From Actinomycetota bacterium (GTDB taxonomy: Bacteria; Actinomycetota; Actinomycetes; Nanopelagicales; Nanopelagicaceae): 15,675 bases of DNA. Both the position numbers and the translations under genes were made by a program. Positions 1-6,348 of the stretch are shown in pieces. Within the stretch, counting starts at the first letter, position 1. Every line of letters starts with the position of its first letter. Location of the stretch: positions 1-15,675 of the forward strand of contig CANKCX010000007.1 in NCBI GenBank assembly GCA_947480375.1, read 5' to 3'. The notes beneath the pieces were generated by a model, which searched no databases, was not told the origin of the DNA, and worked only from the letters and a program-made list of their open reading frames with translations.

Positions 1-576
1 CCAGAATCCATGCACAACATCTGTTGAAGTTATATTGAAACGAACTCGCTCGCCTTTTGGTAGATATAAAACTGGTGGTTGCGCGGTTGTTCCGGTAATT
101 GTTCCCGCAGCAGGATTGTCCTTATATGTGAACTGCCATGACCATTGCATAGCATTTACATCAATGGTGTGACTGATCTTGTCATCGGCAGAAACTTTAG
201 TAATTTGGGATTCTTTGACCGCAGTGAAGTAGAAAAGAACTGCGACGATTATGAATGGAATAACTGTGTAAGCAACTTCAACCGGTACGTTGTATTGAGT
301 TTGCTTAGGAACTTCATCGCCCTTACGACGATGACGAAATACTGGCCACATAATTAAAATTGCGGTGAACACTCCAACAACCGCGGCCGCTATCCATGCG
401 CCTTGCCAAAGGGTTATCGATGTTTCATTGACGCTGGACAGATCTTTTTCAAAACCCATGCCTGAAATATTTTCAGTCGAGCAAGAAGTTAGAAGCGCAA
501 TCGATCCACCTGAAATTAGGTAGAGGGCAGTTTTGCCCCATGATTTCTTCCCGAACCCTGATGGCTTAAATTTCAT
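1..576 (-). CDS. ctaC: Cytochrome c oxidase subunit II (CtaC), 5' part, truncated by window edge
   Basis: Minus-strand reading frame of 192 complete codons with no stop, running off the window. It encodes the subunit of the aa3-type terminal oxidase that accepts electrons from cytochrome c through the CuA centre. Seen: a basic N-terminus and hydrophobic stretch ending in a lipobox-like LTSC (Cys about residue 32), so a lipoprotein-type signal; two membrane helices, one beginning after ITLWQGAW and one after NVPVEVAY; the aromatic motif QWSWQF; and STDVVHGFW, containing the first CuA histidine. The CxxxCH part of the CuA site lies beyond base 1. The start at 576 is the ATG that gives the complete signal peptide, and it has TATTCT exactly 6 nt upstream, so the mRNA is probably leaderless. 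It is divergent from the desulfurase-like gene; ctaD would be expected next, outside the window. Confidence 0.95.
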   Translation of the reverse strand, partial: MKFKPSGFGKKSWGKTALYLISGGSIALLTSCSTENISGMGFEKDLSSVNETSITLWQGAWIAAAVVGVFTAILIMWPVFRHRRKGDEVPKQTQYNVPVEVAYTVIPFIIVAVLFYFTAVKESQITKVSADDKISHTIDVNAMQWSWQFTYKDNPAAGTITGTTAQPPVLYLPKGERVRFNITSTDVVHGFW

Positions 577-634
577 TGGGCAAGAATATCCCTCGGTTTC
601 ACTCTTACAACCAAGTGGGAGTAGCGTTCTAGGC
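577..634. promoter_or_regulatory. Divergent promoter region between ctaC and the desulfurase-like gene
   Basis: On the minus strand a -10 box TATTCT (588 to 583) ends 6 nt before the ctaC ATG, with a -35-like TTGTAA (610 to 605) 16 nt further upstream. On the plus strand a weaker pair, TTCACT (598-603) and TAGCGT (622-627, 18-nt spacer), ends 7 nt before the GTG at 635. Both would start transcription at or next to the start codon. The two promoters overlap, so the genes may compete for RNA polymerase. Boxes were read by eye. Confidence 0.45.
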
Positions 635-1702
635 GTGGTTTCCATCACCCCGAACTTTCAATCCGAGCCCCGTCTCCATGACGCCGCCCGGATGGCGCTG
701 CCACATATCTTTGAAGTTACCTGGCCCGACCCGACCAAACTAGGGGTTGATTCAAAGAGCGCTGGGTTGCTCTTAAACGAGGCCAAAGAAACTTTTGCAA
801 GTCATTTGGGAACCCGTAGCGATGAAATTACATTCTTAGGGGAGCCAAACCTTGGATTTCATCTAGGAATCAATGGGCTTCTTGATGACGCAAGTAATTT
901 CAAGAGATTGGTCTATTCAAATGTCGATCGCATGGAAGTTTTTGCAATCGCCCAAGCCAACCAACAGCTCAAAACAATAGAACTTAGCGCCGAACCAAAT
1001 GGCCGAGTCGATTACAGCCTCTGCCTTGAATCCGATGTCGTTGCCTACCAACTTTGCAATCGCGAAACTGGAATAGTCCAAGCAACGCCTCCGACCAAAG
1101 GGTCAGCGATTTTTGTTGATGCAACAGCATCCGGCACCCGGTTAAAACTTCCGGATAATTGGAGCACTGCACTTTGGGATTCAACAACTTGGGCTGGCCC
1201 AAGTGGACTAGGCATATTTGCTGTATCAAAGCGCGCTAATTGGAAGAGCCCACTTCCCCATCTCGATGGCCGCATCAATCCTGGTCCAACTTCCTTGCCG
1301 TTAATTGTTGCTAGTGCGCTAGCAATTGATAGTTGGGTCGCAGATCAAAAGAATTTGGCAGCCAAAATTGCAGCAATTAATCAGGATATTCGACAATATA
1401 TTTCAACAAATATTCCTGATGCTGATTTGGCCCCGCTGGGCGAACCACATCTCTTAAGCGCTTCGTTTCTCTACGTAAGCGCCGAACAACTCGTCACGAA
1501 ATTGGCAGATGCTGGATATGCCGTTGATTCTGGGTCGGCATGCAGCGCTGCAAATATGCAACCAAGTCACGTACTCGCGGCTCTGGGTTTATTAACTCAA
1601 GGAAATATCCGCCTGACAATTCATCACTCAACAACTTTCGAAGATATAAAAGGCTTCTTAGATACCTTGAAAGTCACCGTTGAAGAGTTGCGCGGAAAGT
1701 AG
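635..1702 (+). CDS. Cysteine desulfurase-like protein (class V aminotransferase fold) lacking the PLP lysine
   Basis: Homologous over its length to the NifS/IscS-like proteins that actinobacteria often carry paired or fused with TusA. Normal members use PLP to strip sulfur from cysteine and hold it as a persulfide. Seen (numbering from GTG 635): the active-site Cys loop is intact (SGSACSAANMQPSHVL, Cys303), as are the CNRETGIVQ motif, the Asp of FVDATASG and the Arg of GNIRLTI. The PLP-lysine motif, usually HKxxGPxGxG, reads DSTTWAGPSGLG, so His and Lys are both Thr (184, 185). The His that normally stacks on PLP is Arg in SNVDRMEVF, and the phosphate-binding TSG is LGE. It is therefore probably not a PLP-dependent desulfurase, although the frame is intact. 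The start is uncertain: TTG 533 would overlap ctaC, whereas GTG 635 begins 12 residues before the first conserved block and has a -10-like box. The TusA gene follows 5 nt downstream. Confidence 0.8.
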   Translation: MVSITPNFQSEPRLHDAARMALPHIFEVTWPDPTKLGVDSKSAGLLLNEAKETFASHLGTRSDEITFLGEPNLGFHLGINGLLDDASNFKRLVYSNVDRMEVFAIAQANQQLKTIELSAEPNGRVDYSLCLESDVVAYQLCNRETGIVQATPPTKGSAIFVDATASGTRLKLPDNWSTALWDSTTWAGPSGLGIFAVSKRANWKSPLPHLDGRINPGPTSLPLIVASALAIDSWVADQKNLAAKIAAINQDIRQYISTNIPDADLAPLGEPHLLSASFLYVSAEQLVTKLADAGYAVDSGSACSAANMQPSHVLAALGLLTQGNIRLTIHHSTTFEDIKGFLDTLKVTVEELRGK

Positions 1703-1707
1703 AACCT

Positions 1708-1920
1708 GTGCAGACTTTAGATTGCTTGGGAAAGCGTTGTCCACAGCCAATAATTGAATTAGCCAAAGCTCTGAAGGTAGCTCCCATTGGATTTCAAATA
1801 ACACTTTTGAGCGATGATCCTGCAACCGAGCCAGATTTATCAGCATGGTCTCGGATGACCGGAAACTCTATAAAGGTAGTTGAATTAAATAAATATGAAA
1901 TTACAAAATTAGCCGATTAA
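1708..1920 (+). CDS. TusA/SirA-family sulfur carrier protein
   Basis: A 70-residue protein with the TusA fold signature near its N-terminus: LDCLGKRCPQP, including the CPxP motif whose Cys (Cys11) carries persulfide sulfur in TusA proteins. A second Cys lies at position 6. The length matches stand-alone TusA (about 75-80 residues). It starts at GTG 5 nt after the desulfurase-like stop; a purine run (GGAAAG, inside the upstream gene) can serve as ribosome binding site, so the two are almost certainly one operon. Its usual role is relaying sulfur from a desulfurase to tRNA thiolation or another acceptor; the acceptor here is unknown. Its last 12 nt overlap the 3' end of convergent adoK, so there is no room for a separate terminator. 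Confidence 0.85.
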   Translation: MQTLDCLGKRCPQPIIELAKALKVAPIGFQITLLSDDPATEPDLSAWSRMTGNSIKVVELNKYEITKLAD

Positions 1921-2898
1921 ACGCGGCTCTAAATTTGCACTAACTTCGTTGGCCGCAGCCTGGCCATAAGCCGTTTCGAACCTCTCGATAAATTCGGCTT
2001 TAGTAAATCGATATTCCTGCGTGCCCTTTGTTTCAATGCAGAATGTTGCAAGCATTGATCCGATTTGTGCGCAGCGTTCGTGGTTCAAGCCCCATGCGAG
2101 ACCAGAAACAAATCCTGCACGAAAACAATCTCCGACGCCGGTTGGGTCAATTTTCGCTAACTCTTTAGGAACGCCCACAGTTATTGGATCTTTGCCATGT
2201 TCTTCAATTCTTGCCCCGGAAGATCCGAGAGTAATAATACGAACTTTCACTTTGCTAAATATTTCAGCATCACTCCAACCAGTTTTCTGGATTGTAAGAG
2301 CAAGTTCATATTCATTTAGAAAGAGATAGTGGGCTCCGTCAATTAATAATTTAATTGCTTCGCCATCCATGCGGGCTAATTGTTGAGATGGATCTGCCGC
2401 AAAAGCGATACCTAGTTCACGAGCACTTTGACTATGACTGATCATTGCATCTGGATCATCAGGTGAAATTATTAGTAAATCAAATTTTCCAGAGCGCTCG
2501 ATAATTGGGGAAAGTTCTATCTCTCGCGCTTCGCTCATTGCGCCAGGGAAAAATGATGCAATCTGATTTAAATCTTGATCGGTTGTAACCATAAATGAGG
2601 CTGTCAATAAATCTTTTGAAATTTTGACGTGGCTGGTATCGACTCCGTGACGTGTTAGCCAGGCGTCATAATCGGCCCAATCGGTGCCTACTGCTGCAAT
2701 TAAAAATGGATTTAAGCCAAGAGCGCCGATACCGAATGCGATATTTGCTGCGGTTCCGCCACGCCTAACATCTAGCCCGTCAACCAAAAATGAGAGCGAG
2801 ACTTTGTCTAGGGATTCTGCAACTAATGAGTCGGTGAACTTTCCAGGGAAAGTCATTAAGTGATCGCGCCCGACTGAGCCAGCGCAGGCTATTTTCAT
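1909..2898 (-). CDS. adoK: Adenosine kinase, PfkB/ribokinase family (mycobacterial AdoK type)
   Basis: A 329-residue PfkB-family sugar kinase. Seen: the N-terminal block GSVGRDHLMTFPGKF followed by VSLSFLVD and RRGGTAANIAFGIGALG (the GG motif, about 45-60); PGAMSEAREI; AADPSQQLARMDGE; LFLNEYE; and the ATP-site signature DPTGVGDCFRAGF with catalytic Asp257. From memory these blocks match Mycobacterium tuberculosis adenosine kinase (Rv2202c) closely, including the near-identical SFLVD and ADPSQQLAR segments, so adenosine to AMP (purine salvage) is the best call rather than a generic sugar kinase. It lies downstream of erpA on the same strand after a 22-nt spacer that holds a perfect inverted repeat. 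No clear Shine-Dalgarno precedes the ATG. Its 3' end overlaps the TusA gene by 12 nt, convergently. Confidence 0.88.
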   Translation of the reverse strand: MKIACAGSVGRDHLMTFPGKFTDSLVAESLDKVSLSFLVDGLDVRRGGTAANIAFGIGALGLNPFLIAAVGTDWADYDAWLTRHGVDTSHVKISKDLLTASFMVTTDQDLNQIASFFPGAMSEAREIELSPIIERSGKFDLLIISPDDPDAMISHSQSARELGIAFAADPSQQLARMDGEAIKLLIDGAHYLFLNEYELALTIQKTGWSDAEIFSKVKVRIITLGSSGARIEEHGKDPITVGVPKELAKIDPTGVGDCFRAGFVSGLAWGLNHERCAQIGSMLATFCIETKGTQEYRFTKAEFIERFETAYGQAAANEVSANLEPRLIG

Positions 2899-2904
2899 AA
2901 TTGA

Positions 2905-2928
2905 TTAACTAACTGTTTGGTTAGTTAA
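2905..2928. repeat. Perfect inverted repeat TTAACTAAC-N6-GTTAGTTAA
   Basis: Nine-base arms at 2905-2913 and 2920-2928 around a TGTTTG centre. It spans the erpA stop codon (2921-2923, minus strand) and ends 6 nt before the adoK ATG, replacing the expected ribosome-binding site. It could be an RNA hairpin controlling adoK translation or a dimeric repressor operator (TetR-like spacing). No T-run follows, so it is not a classic terminator. Confidence 0.6.
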
Positions 2929-3301
2929 AAGAATCGCCGCAGGCACAAGAGCCTTGAGCATTTGGATTATCAATTGTGAAGCCTTGCTTTTCGATGGTGT
3001 CAACAAAATCGATTGAAGCGCCCATCAAGTACGGAGTACTCATTTTGTCTGTAACAACCTTTACGCCACCGAATTCTGTGACTGTGTCACCATCGAGCGA
3101 GCGATCATCAAAATAAAGTTGGTAGCGAAGTCCGGAGCAACCACCAGGTTGAACCGCAACGCGAAGACTTAAGTCGTCGCGACCTTCTTGTGCAAGAAGC
3201 GCTGCAACCTTTGTTGCGGCAACGTCGGTCAAAACTATTCCAGTAGCGAGAGGTGCTGGCGTTCCAGTAATTGTTACCTCTTGTGATGTTTCAGTGCTCA
3301 T
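2921..3301 (-). CDS. erpA: Iron-sulfur cluster insertion protein, HesB/IscA/ErpA family
   Basis: A 126-residue A-type Fe-S carrier that delivers clusters to apo-proteins in the cytoplasm. All three cluster-binding cysteines are present: Cys55 in QPGGCSGLRY, and Cys119 and Cys121 in the C-terminal GSCACGDSF. The first ~20 residues are a low-complexity extension, after which the IVLTDVAATKVAALL block opens the domain, as is usual in actinobacterial members. A GGGAGAG ribosome-binding site sits just upstream of the ATG (3304-3310, minus strand). It is divergent from nadA, an Fe-S enzyme that could be a client, and is first in an apparent operon with adoK. The erpA-adoK adjacency is also known to me from mycobacteria. 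Confidence 0.93.
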   Translation of the reverse strand: MSTETSQEVTITGTPAPLATGIVLTDVAATKVAALLAQEGRDDLSLRVAVQPGGCSGLRYQLYFDDRSLDGDTVTEFGGVKVVTDKMSTPYLMGASIDFVDTIEKQGFTIDNPNAQGSCACGDSFN

Positions 3302-3350
3302 TGCTCTCCCAATCTGGTTCTGGACTTACCTAAAAGCTTGAAAAATTAAT

Positions 3351-3385
3351 TCGTGAATGGCCAAAGGCTACTCCATAATGTCCCC
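3351..3385 (+). promoter_or_regulatory. Putative nadA promoter giving a leaderless mRNA
   Basis: CATAAT at 3374-3379 (5 of 6 matches to TATAAT) ends 6 nt before the ATG at 3386, so transcription would begin on the start codon. The -35 position (about 3351-3356, TCGTGA) is weak. This supports ATG 3386 over the upstream in-frame GTG at 3353. Read by eye. Confidence 0.4.
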
Positions 3386-4537
3386 ATGGGCTCATCAAGA
3401 CTTTCCGATTTACTGATTCTTGGCCAAGGCTCTGACCTGGCAAGTGAACGTGGAGTCTCATGCGATGGCCAACTCCCCCCAGCTAGCGATCCTGATTTGG
3501 TTGCCAGAGCCATCGCAGCAAAGAAATCCCTTGGAAGTCGAGCCATGATTCTTGGTCACCACTACCAACGTGATGAAGTTATTCAATTCGCGGATATCAC
3601 TGGCGATTCATTTAAATTAGCGCAAGCTGCCGAAGCTAATACCTCTGCAGAATTTATCTTCTTCTGCGGCGTGCACTTTATGGCCGAAAGTGCCGACATT
3701 TTAACTTCCGCAAATCAAAAGGTGATTTTGCCTGATCTAGCTGCTGGATGTTCCATGGCAGATATGGCTTCTGCAAAACAAGTCAATGACTGCTGGGCTG
3801 TTTTAGAAAATCTTGGCTTAAGTAATAAAACAATTCCAATCACATACATGAACTCTTCCGCCGCGATTAAAGCGTTCACTGGTAAAAACGGTGGCGCTGT
3901 TTGTACTTCTTCAAATGCAACCCGAGCGATGAATTGGGCTTTTGAAAAGGGTGAGCGAATTCTTTTTCTTCCCGACCAACACCTAGGACGAAACACTGCG
4001 GTCCTAAATCTTGGATTAAAGCTTGAAGATTGCGCAGTTTGGAATCCTTGGAAACCAAATGGTGGGTTGACTGACCAAGAGATTAAGAGCGCAAAGGTAA
4101 TTCTCTGGCGTGGACATTGTTCGGTGCATGGACGTTTCTCCTTAGAAAATATAAGCCAGATGCGCGCCAAAGTTCCGGGCGTACAAATATTGGTTCATCC
4201 TGAATGCCAACACGAAGTGGTTTCTAATTCTGATGTTGTTGGTAGCACCGAGATGATCATTAAAACCATCGAGAATTCGCCTGTCGGAAGCAAATGGGCG
4301 ATTGGAACCGAACTTAATTTGGTCCAGCGCTTGGCCAATAAATATGTCGACCGCGAGATTCATTTCTTAGATAAGACAGTTTGCTACTGCTCTACTATGA
4401 ACAGAATCGATCTACCTCACCTAGTTTGGGCGATGGAATCACTTGTTTCCGGCCGCCTGGTCAACCAAATTTCAGTCGAAGCGCAGACCGCCAAATATGC
4501 AAAAGTTGCGCTCGAGCGAATGCTCGCTCTACCGTAG
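3386..4537 (+). CDS. nadA: Quinolinate synthase NadA
   Basis: Condenses iminoaspartate with dihydroxyacetone phosphate to quinolinate in de novo NAD synthesis; a [4Fe-4S] enzyme of the cytoplasm. Seen (numbering from ATG 3386, 383 residues): ILGHHYQRDEVIQFAD and TGDSFKLAQAA at the N-terminus; FFCGVHFMAESADIL; first cluster Cys122 in LAAGCSMADMA; second Cys274 in VHPECQHEVV; and the C-terminal VCYCSTMN with Cys333/Cys335, where the third ligand lies. The length suits the longer actinobacterial NadA type. An in-frame GTG at 3353 would add 11 residues, but a -10 box placed for leaderless initiation favours 3386. The DUF3043 gene follows after 4 nt. nadB and nadC are not in the window. Confidence 0.95.
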   Translation: MGSSRLSDLLILGQGSDLASERGVSCDGQLPPASDPDLVARAIAAKKSLGSRAMILGHHYQRDEVIQFADITGDSFKLAQAAEANTSAEFIFFCGVHFMAESADILTSANQKVILPDLAAGCSMADMASAKQVNDCWAVLENLGLSNKTIPITYMNSSAAIKAFTGKNGGAVCTSSNATRAMNWAFEKGERILFLPDQHLGRNTAVLNLGLKLEDCAVWNPWKPNGGLTDQEIKSAKVILWRGHCSVHGRFSLENISQMRAKVPGVQILVHPECQHEVVSNSDVVGSTEMIIKTIENSPVGSKWAIGTELNLVQRLANKYVDREIHFLDKTVCYCSTMNRIDLPHLVWAMESLVSGRLVNQISVEAQTAKYAKVALERMLALP

Positions 4538-4541
4538 CCAC

Positions 4542-5093
4542 ATGAGCAAATCATCAGATAAGAATTCACAGGACAAGCCCGAGAAAAAGGGTAAGGCAAC
4601 GCCAAAGCGCAAAGACGCTGTCGCTAAGACAAAGGTAAATTCAATTACCGCCCCAGTTACGAAAGCTGATCGTGCAAAGAATCGTGAAGCCCTAAAAGCT
4701 GGACGAGCCGAAGCAAGAGCTGCCTATATGCGTGGAGATCAAAACGCGTTACCAGCACGTGACCGAGGTCCAGTTAAGAAATTTGTTCGCGATTACATCG
4801 ACTCGCGTCGCTCTCTTGGAGAATATTTCTTGCCCCTAATGGTTATCGTTTTGATTTTAACAATGGTGCCTTCAGTAGAAATTCGCTTCTTCGCGATTAT
4901 CTTGATGTACTCCGCGATGGGTTACTCAGTTATTTATGGATTCTTCACTGGCCGTCGTATTAAGAAATTGGTTAGCGAAAAATTTCCTAATGAACCAACT
5001 AAGGGTCTCGGAATGTACGGATGGTTGCGTTCTACTCAAATGCGTCGCCTTCGCGCCCCTGCCCCACAGAAAAAACTTGGCGACAGTATCTAA
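4542..5093 (+). CDS. DUF3043-family membrane protein
   Basis: A 183-residue protein of unknown function. Seen: a long, strongly charged, Lys-rich N-terminus (residues 1-90) likely to be cytosolic and partly disordered; the conserved block FVRDYIDSRRSLGEYFLP; two closely spaced membrane helices (about 95-112 and 115-135); then FTGRRIKKLVSEKFP and GLGMYGWLRSTQMRRLRAP, a basic C-terminal tail. This order is typical of the actinobacterial DUF3043 family. The ATG at 4542 lies 4 nt after the nadA stop, so the two are probably co-transcribed; the frame is open upstream but that part is nadA coding sequence. The convergent aldo/keto reductase ends 10 nt downstream. Confidence 0.85.
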   Translation: MSKSSDKNSQDKPEKKGKATPKRKDAVAKTKVNSITAPVTKADRAKNREALKAGRAEARAAYMRGDQNALPARDRGPVKKFVRDYIDSRRSLGEYFLPLMVIVLILTMVPSVEIRFFAIILMYSAMGYSVIYGFFTGRRIKKLVSEKFPNEPTKGLGMYGWLRSTQMRRLRAPAPQKKLGDSI

Positions 5094-5103
5094 TTAAAAA
5101 CGC

Positions 5104-6105
5104 TTAAGCTCGAGGATTAGGGCTCTCTGTTTTATCTGGATTAGTTTCTGGGATAGAACCGAGGGCCTGATCTATTTGTTTTAAAACATCTGCACTTAAT
5201 TTCACCCCAGATGCCTTGACGTTCTCCTTAACCTGAGATGGCTTTGAAGCACCCATGATTACTGAAGAAACATTTGGATTTGAAAGCGCCCAAGCAAGAG
5301 CTAACTGCGACATTGTTAGATCAAGTGAATCTGCGATTGGTTTTAGCTTTGCGACAGCTGTCAAAACATCATCGCGCATCCAACGCGAAATCATTTCAGC
5401 ACCGCTCTTCTTATCAGTTGCTCTAGAGCCAACTGGCGGCTTCTTGCCTGGTAAATACTTTCCAGTTAAAACACCTTGTGCCACTGGCGACCAAACTATC
5501 TGACCGATTCCTTCACTTTCGCAGAGCGGAATGACTTTAGATTCAATAACGCGCCATAACGCTGAATATTGTGGTTGGCTAGAAACAAAACGATCAAAGC
5601 CATTAGCCTTCTGAATCTTTAGCGCTTCGCTTATTTGAGGCGCGCTCCATTCAGAGAAACCGATGTAGTGAACTTTGCCCTGGCGGATTAGATCATCAAA
5701 TGCACGGAGTGATTCTTCAACCGGTGTTTCATAATCAAAACGATGCATTTGGTAGAGATCAATATGATCAGTATTTAAACGCTTTAGCGAAGCATGTACA
5801 GATTCCATGATGTGTTTGCGAGAAAGACCGCGGTCATTTTTTCCAGGACCAGTTGGCCAATAAACCTTGGTAAATAACTCATAGCTTTCGCGCTTAACGC
5901 CTTTCAACGCCTTGCCCAGAACGCTCTCAGCCTTGGTGCCCGCATAAACATCTGCCGTATCGAAAGTTGTGATGCCAACATCCAGCGCCGCACGAACGCA
6001 TTTGATAGCCGCATCGGCCTCAACCTGTGAACCGTGGGTGATCCAATTTCCATAGGAAATTTCTGAGACATACATTCCTGATGAGCCGAGGCGACGATAT
6101 TCCAT
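5104..6105 (-). CDS. Aldo/keto reductase (Kv-beta/YghZ-like subgroup)
   Basis: A 333-residue NADPH-dependent TIM-barrel oxidoreductase. The catalytic tetrad is complete: Asp49 and Tyr54 in FDTADVYAG, Lys80 in LFTKVYW, and His121 in YQMHRFD. Other family blocks are MEYRRLGSSGMYVSEISYG, DLIRQGKVHYIGFSEW, SSQPQYSALWR, WSPVAQGVLTGKY and the C-terminal cofactor block SSVIMGASKPSQVKEN. The DVYAGTKAE variant and the long loop after Lys80 resemble the potassium-channel beta-subunit-like AKRs. The substrate cannot be told from sequence. TACGCT ends 7 nt before the ATG, so the mRNA may be leaderless. It is divergent from the mini-protein gene with only 24 nt between the two start codons. Confidence 0.93.
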   Translation of the reverse strand: MEYRRLGSSGMYVSEISYGNWITHGSQVEADAAIKCVRAALDVGITTFDTADVYAGTKAESVLGKALKGVKRESYELFTKVYWPTGPGKNDRGLSRKHIMESVHASLKRLNTDHIDLYQMHRFDYETPVEESLRAFDDLIRQGKVHYIGFSEWSAPQISEALKIQKANGFDRFVSSQPQYSALWRVIESKVIPLCESEGIGQIVWSPVAQGVLTGKYLPGKKPPVGSRATDKKSGAEMISRWMRDDVLTAVAKLKPIADSLDLTMSQLALAWALSNPNVSSVIMGASKPSQVKENVKASGVKLSADVLKQIDQALGSIPETNPDKTESPNPRA

Positions 6106-6129
6106 AAAGAAAAGCGTAGTCTGTCTTCC
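6106..6129. promoter_or_regulatory. 24-bp divergent promoter with two -10 boxes sharing a TA step
   Basis: Minus strand: TACGCT (6118 to 6113) ends 7 nt before the reductase ATG. Plus strand: TAGTCT (6117-6122) ends 7 nt before the mini-protein ATG at 6130. The two boxes share the TA at 6117-6118. Both fit TANNNT and both predict transcription starting at the start codon. The -35 elements would lie inside the opposite gene and look weak. Confidence 0.45.
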
Positions 6130-6348
6130 ATGAAACGAAAGCTATTTTCCGGGTTAGTTGCATTGGGGTTAGTAATTCTTCCCTCAACGACATTCGCCGA
6201 TGAACATGGGCGAAATGGCCCAGAGCATTCGATTACTGAAGCCCATGAAGGTATTGAAGGCGGCGAATTATTTGCTGCAGGCGCAGGTTTAGTCCTTGCC
6301 CTAGGACTCGCCTTTGCAATCGGGCGCCGTTCTCGCAAAAAAGATTGA
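6130..6348 (+). CDS. Small exported single-TM protein of unknown function
   Basis: A 72-residue protein I do not recognise. Seen: a signal peptide (basic MKRK, hydrophobic residues 6-18, likely cleavage after TTFA at 23); a short hydrophilic ectodomain of about 24 residues rich in Asp/Glu and with three His (in DEHG, PEHS, EAHE), which might bind metal; then a Gly/Ala/Leu membrane helix (about 48-64) and a basic tail GRRSRKKD. This is the layout of a type I membrane micro-protein; it resembles a cell-wall sorting tail, but there is no LPxTG-like motif. The start is set by the signal peptide and by TAGTCT 7 nt upstream. Its stop codon coincides with the start of the cobalamin riboswitch aptamer, so its transcript could continue into the B12 uptake operon. 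Confidence 0.6.
   Translation: MKRKLFSGLVALGLVILPSTTFADEHGRNGPEHSITEAHEGIEGGELFAAGAGLVLALGLAFAIGRRSRKKD

Noticed and set aside
145..357. Plus-strand open frame of 70 codons
   Set aside because: Lies antisense to ctaC, whose frame encodes clear cytochrome oxidase II motifs; the translation resembles no family and has no start signal.
533..634. TTG 533 as start of the desulfurase-like gene
   Set aside because: It would overlap the ctaC coding start and its promoter, and the added residues show no family similarity; GTG 635 fits the domain edge better. Not fully excluded.
3715..4170. 151-codon minus-strand frame
   Set aside because: Antisense to nadA, which has all cluster cysteines in the sense frame; the antisense translation is not family-like.
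5090..5110. Terminator between the DUF3043 gene and the aldo/keto reductase
   Set aside because: Only 10 nt separate the stops and I find no convincing stem-loop there.
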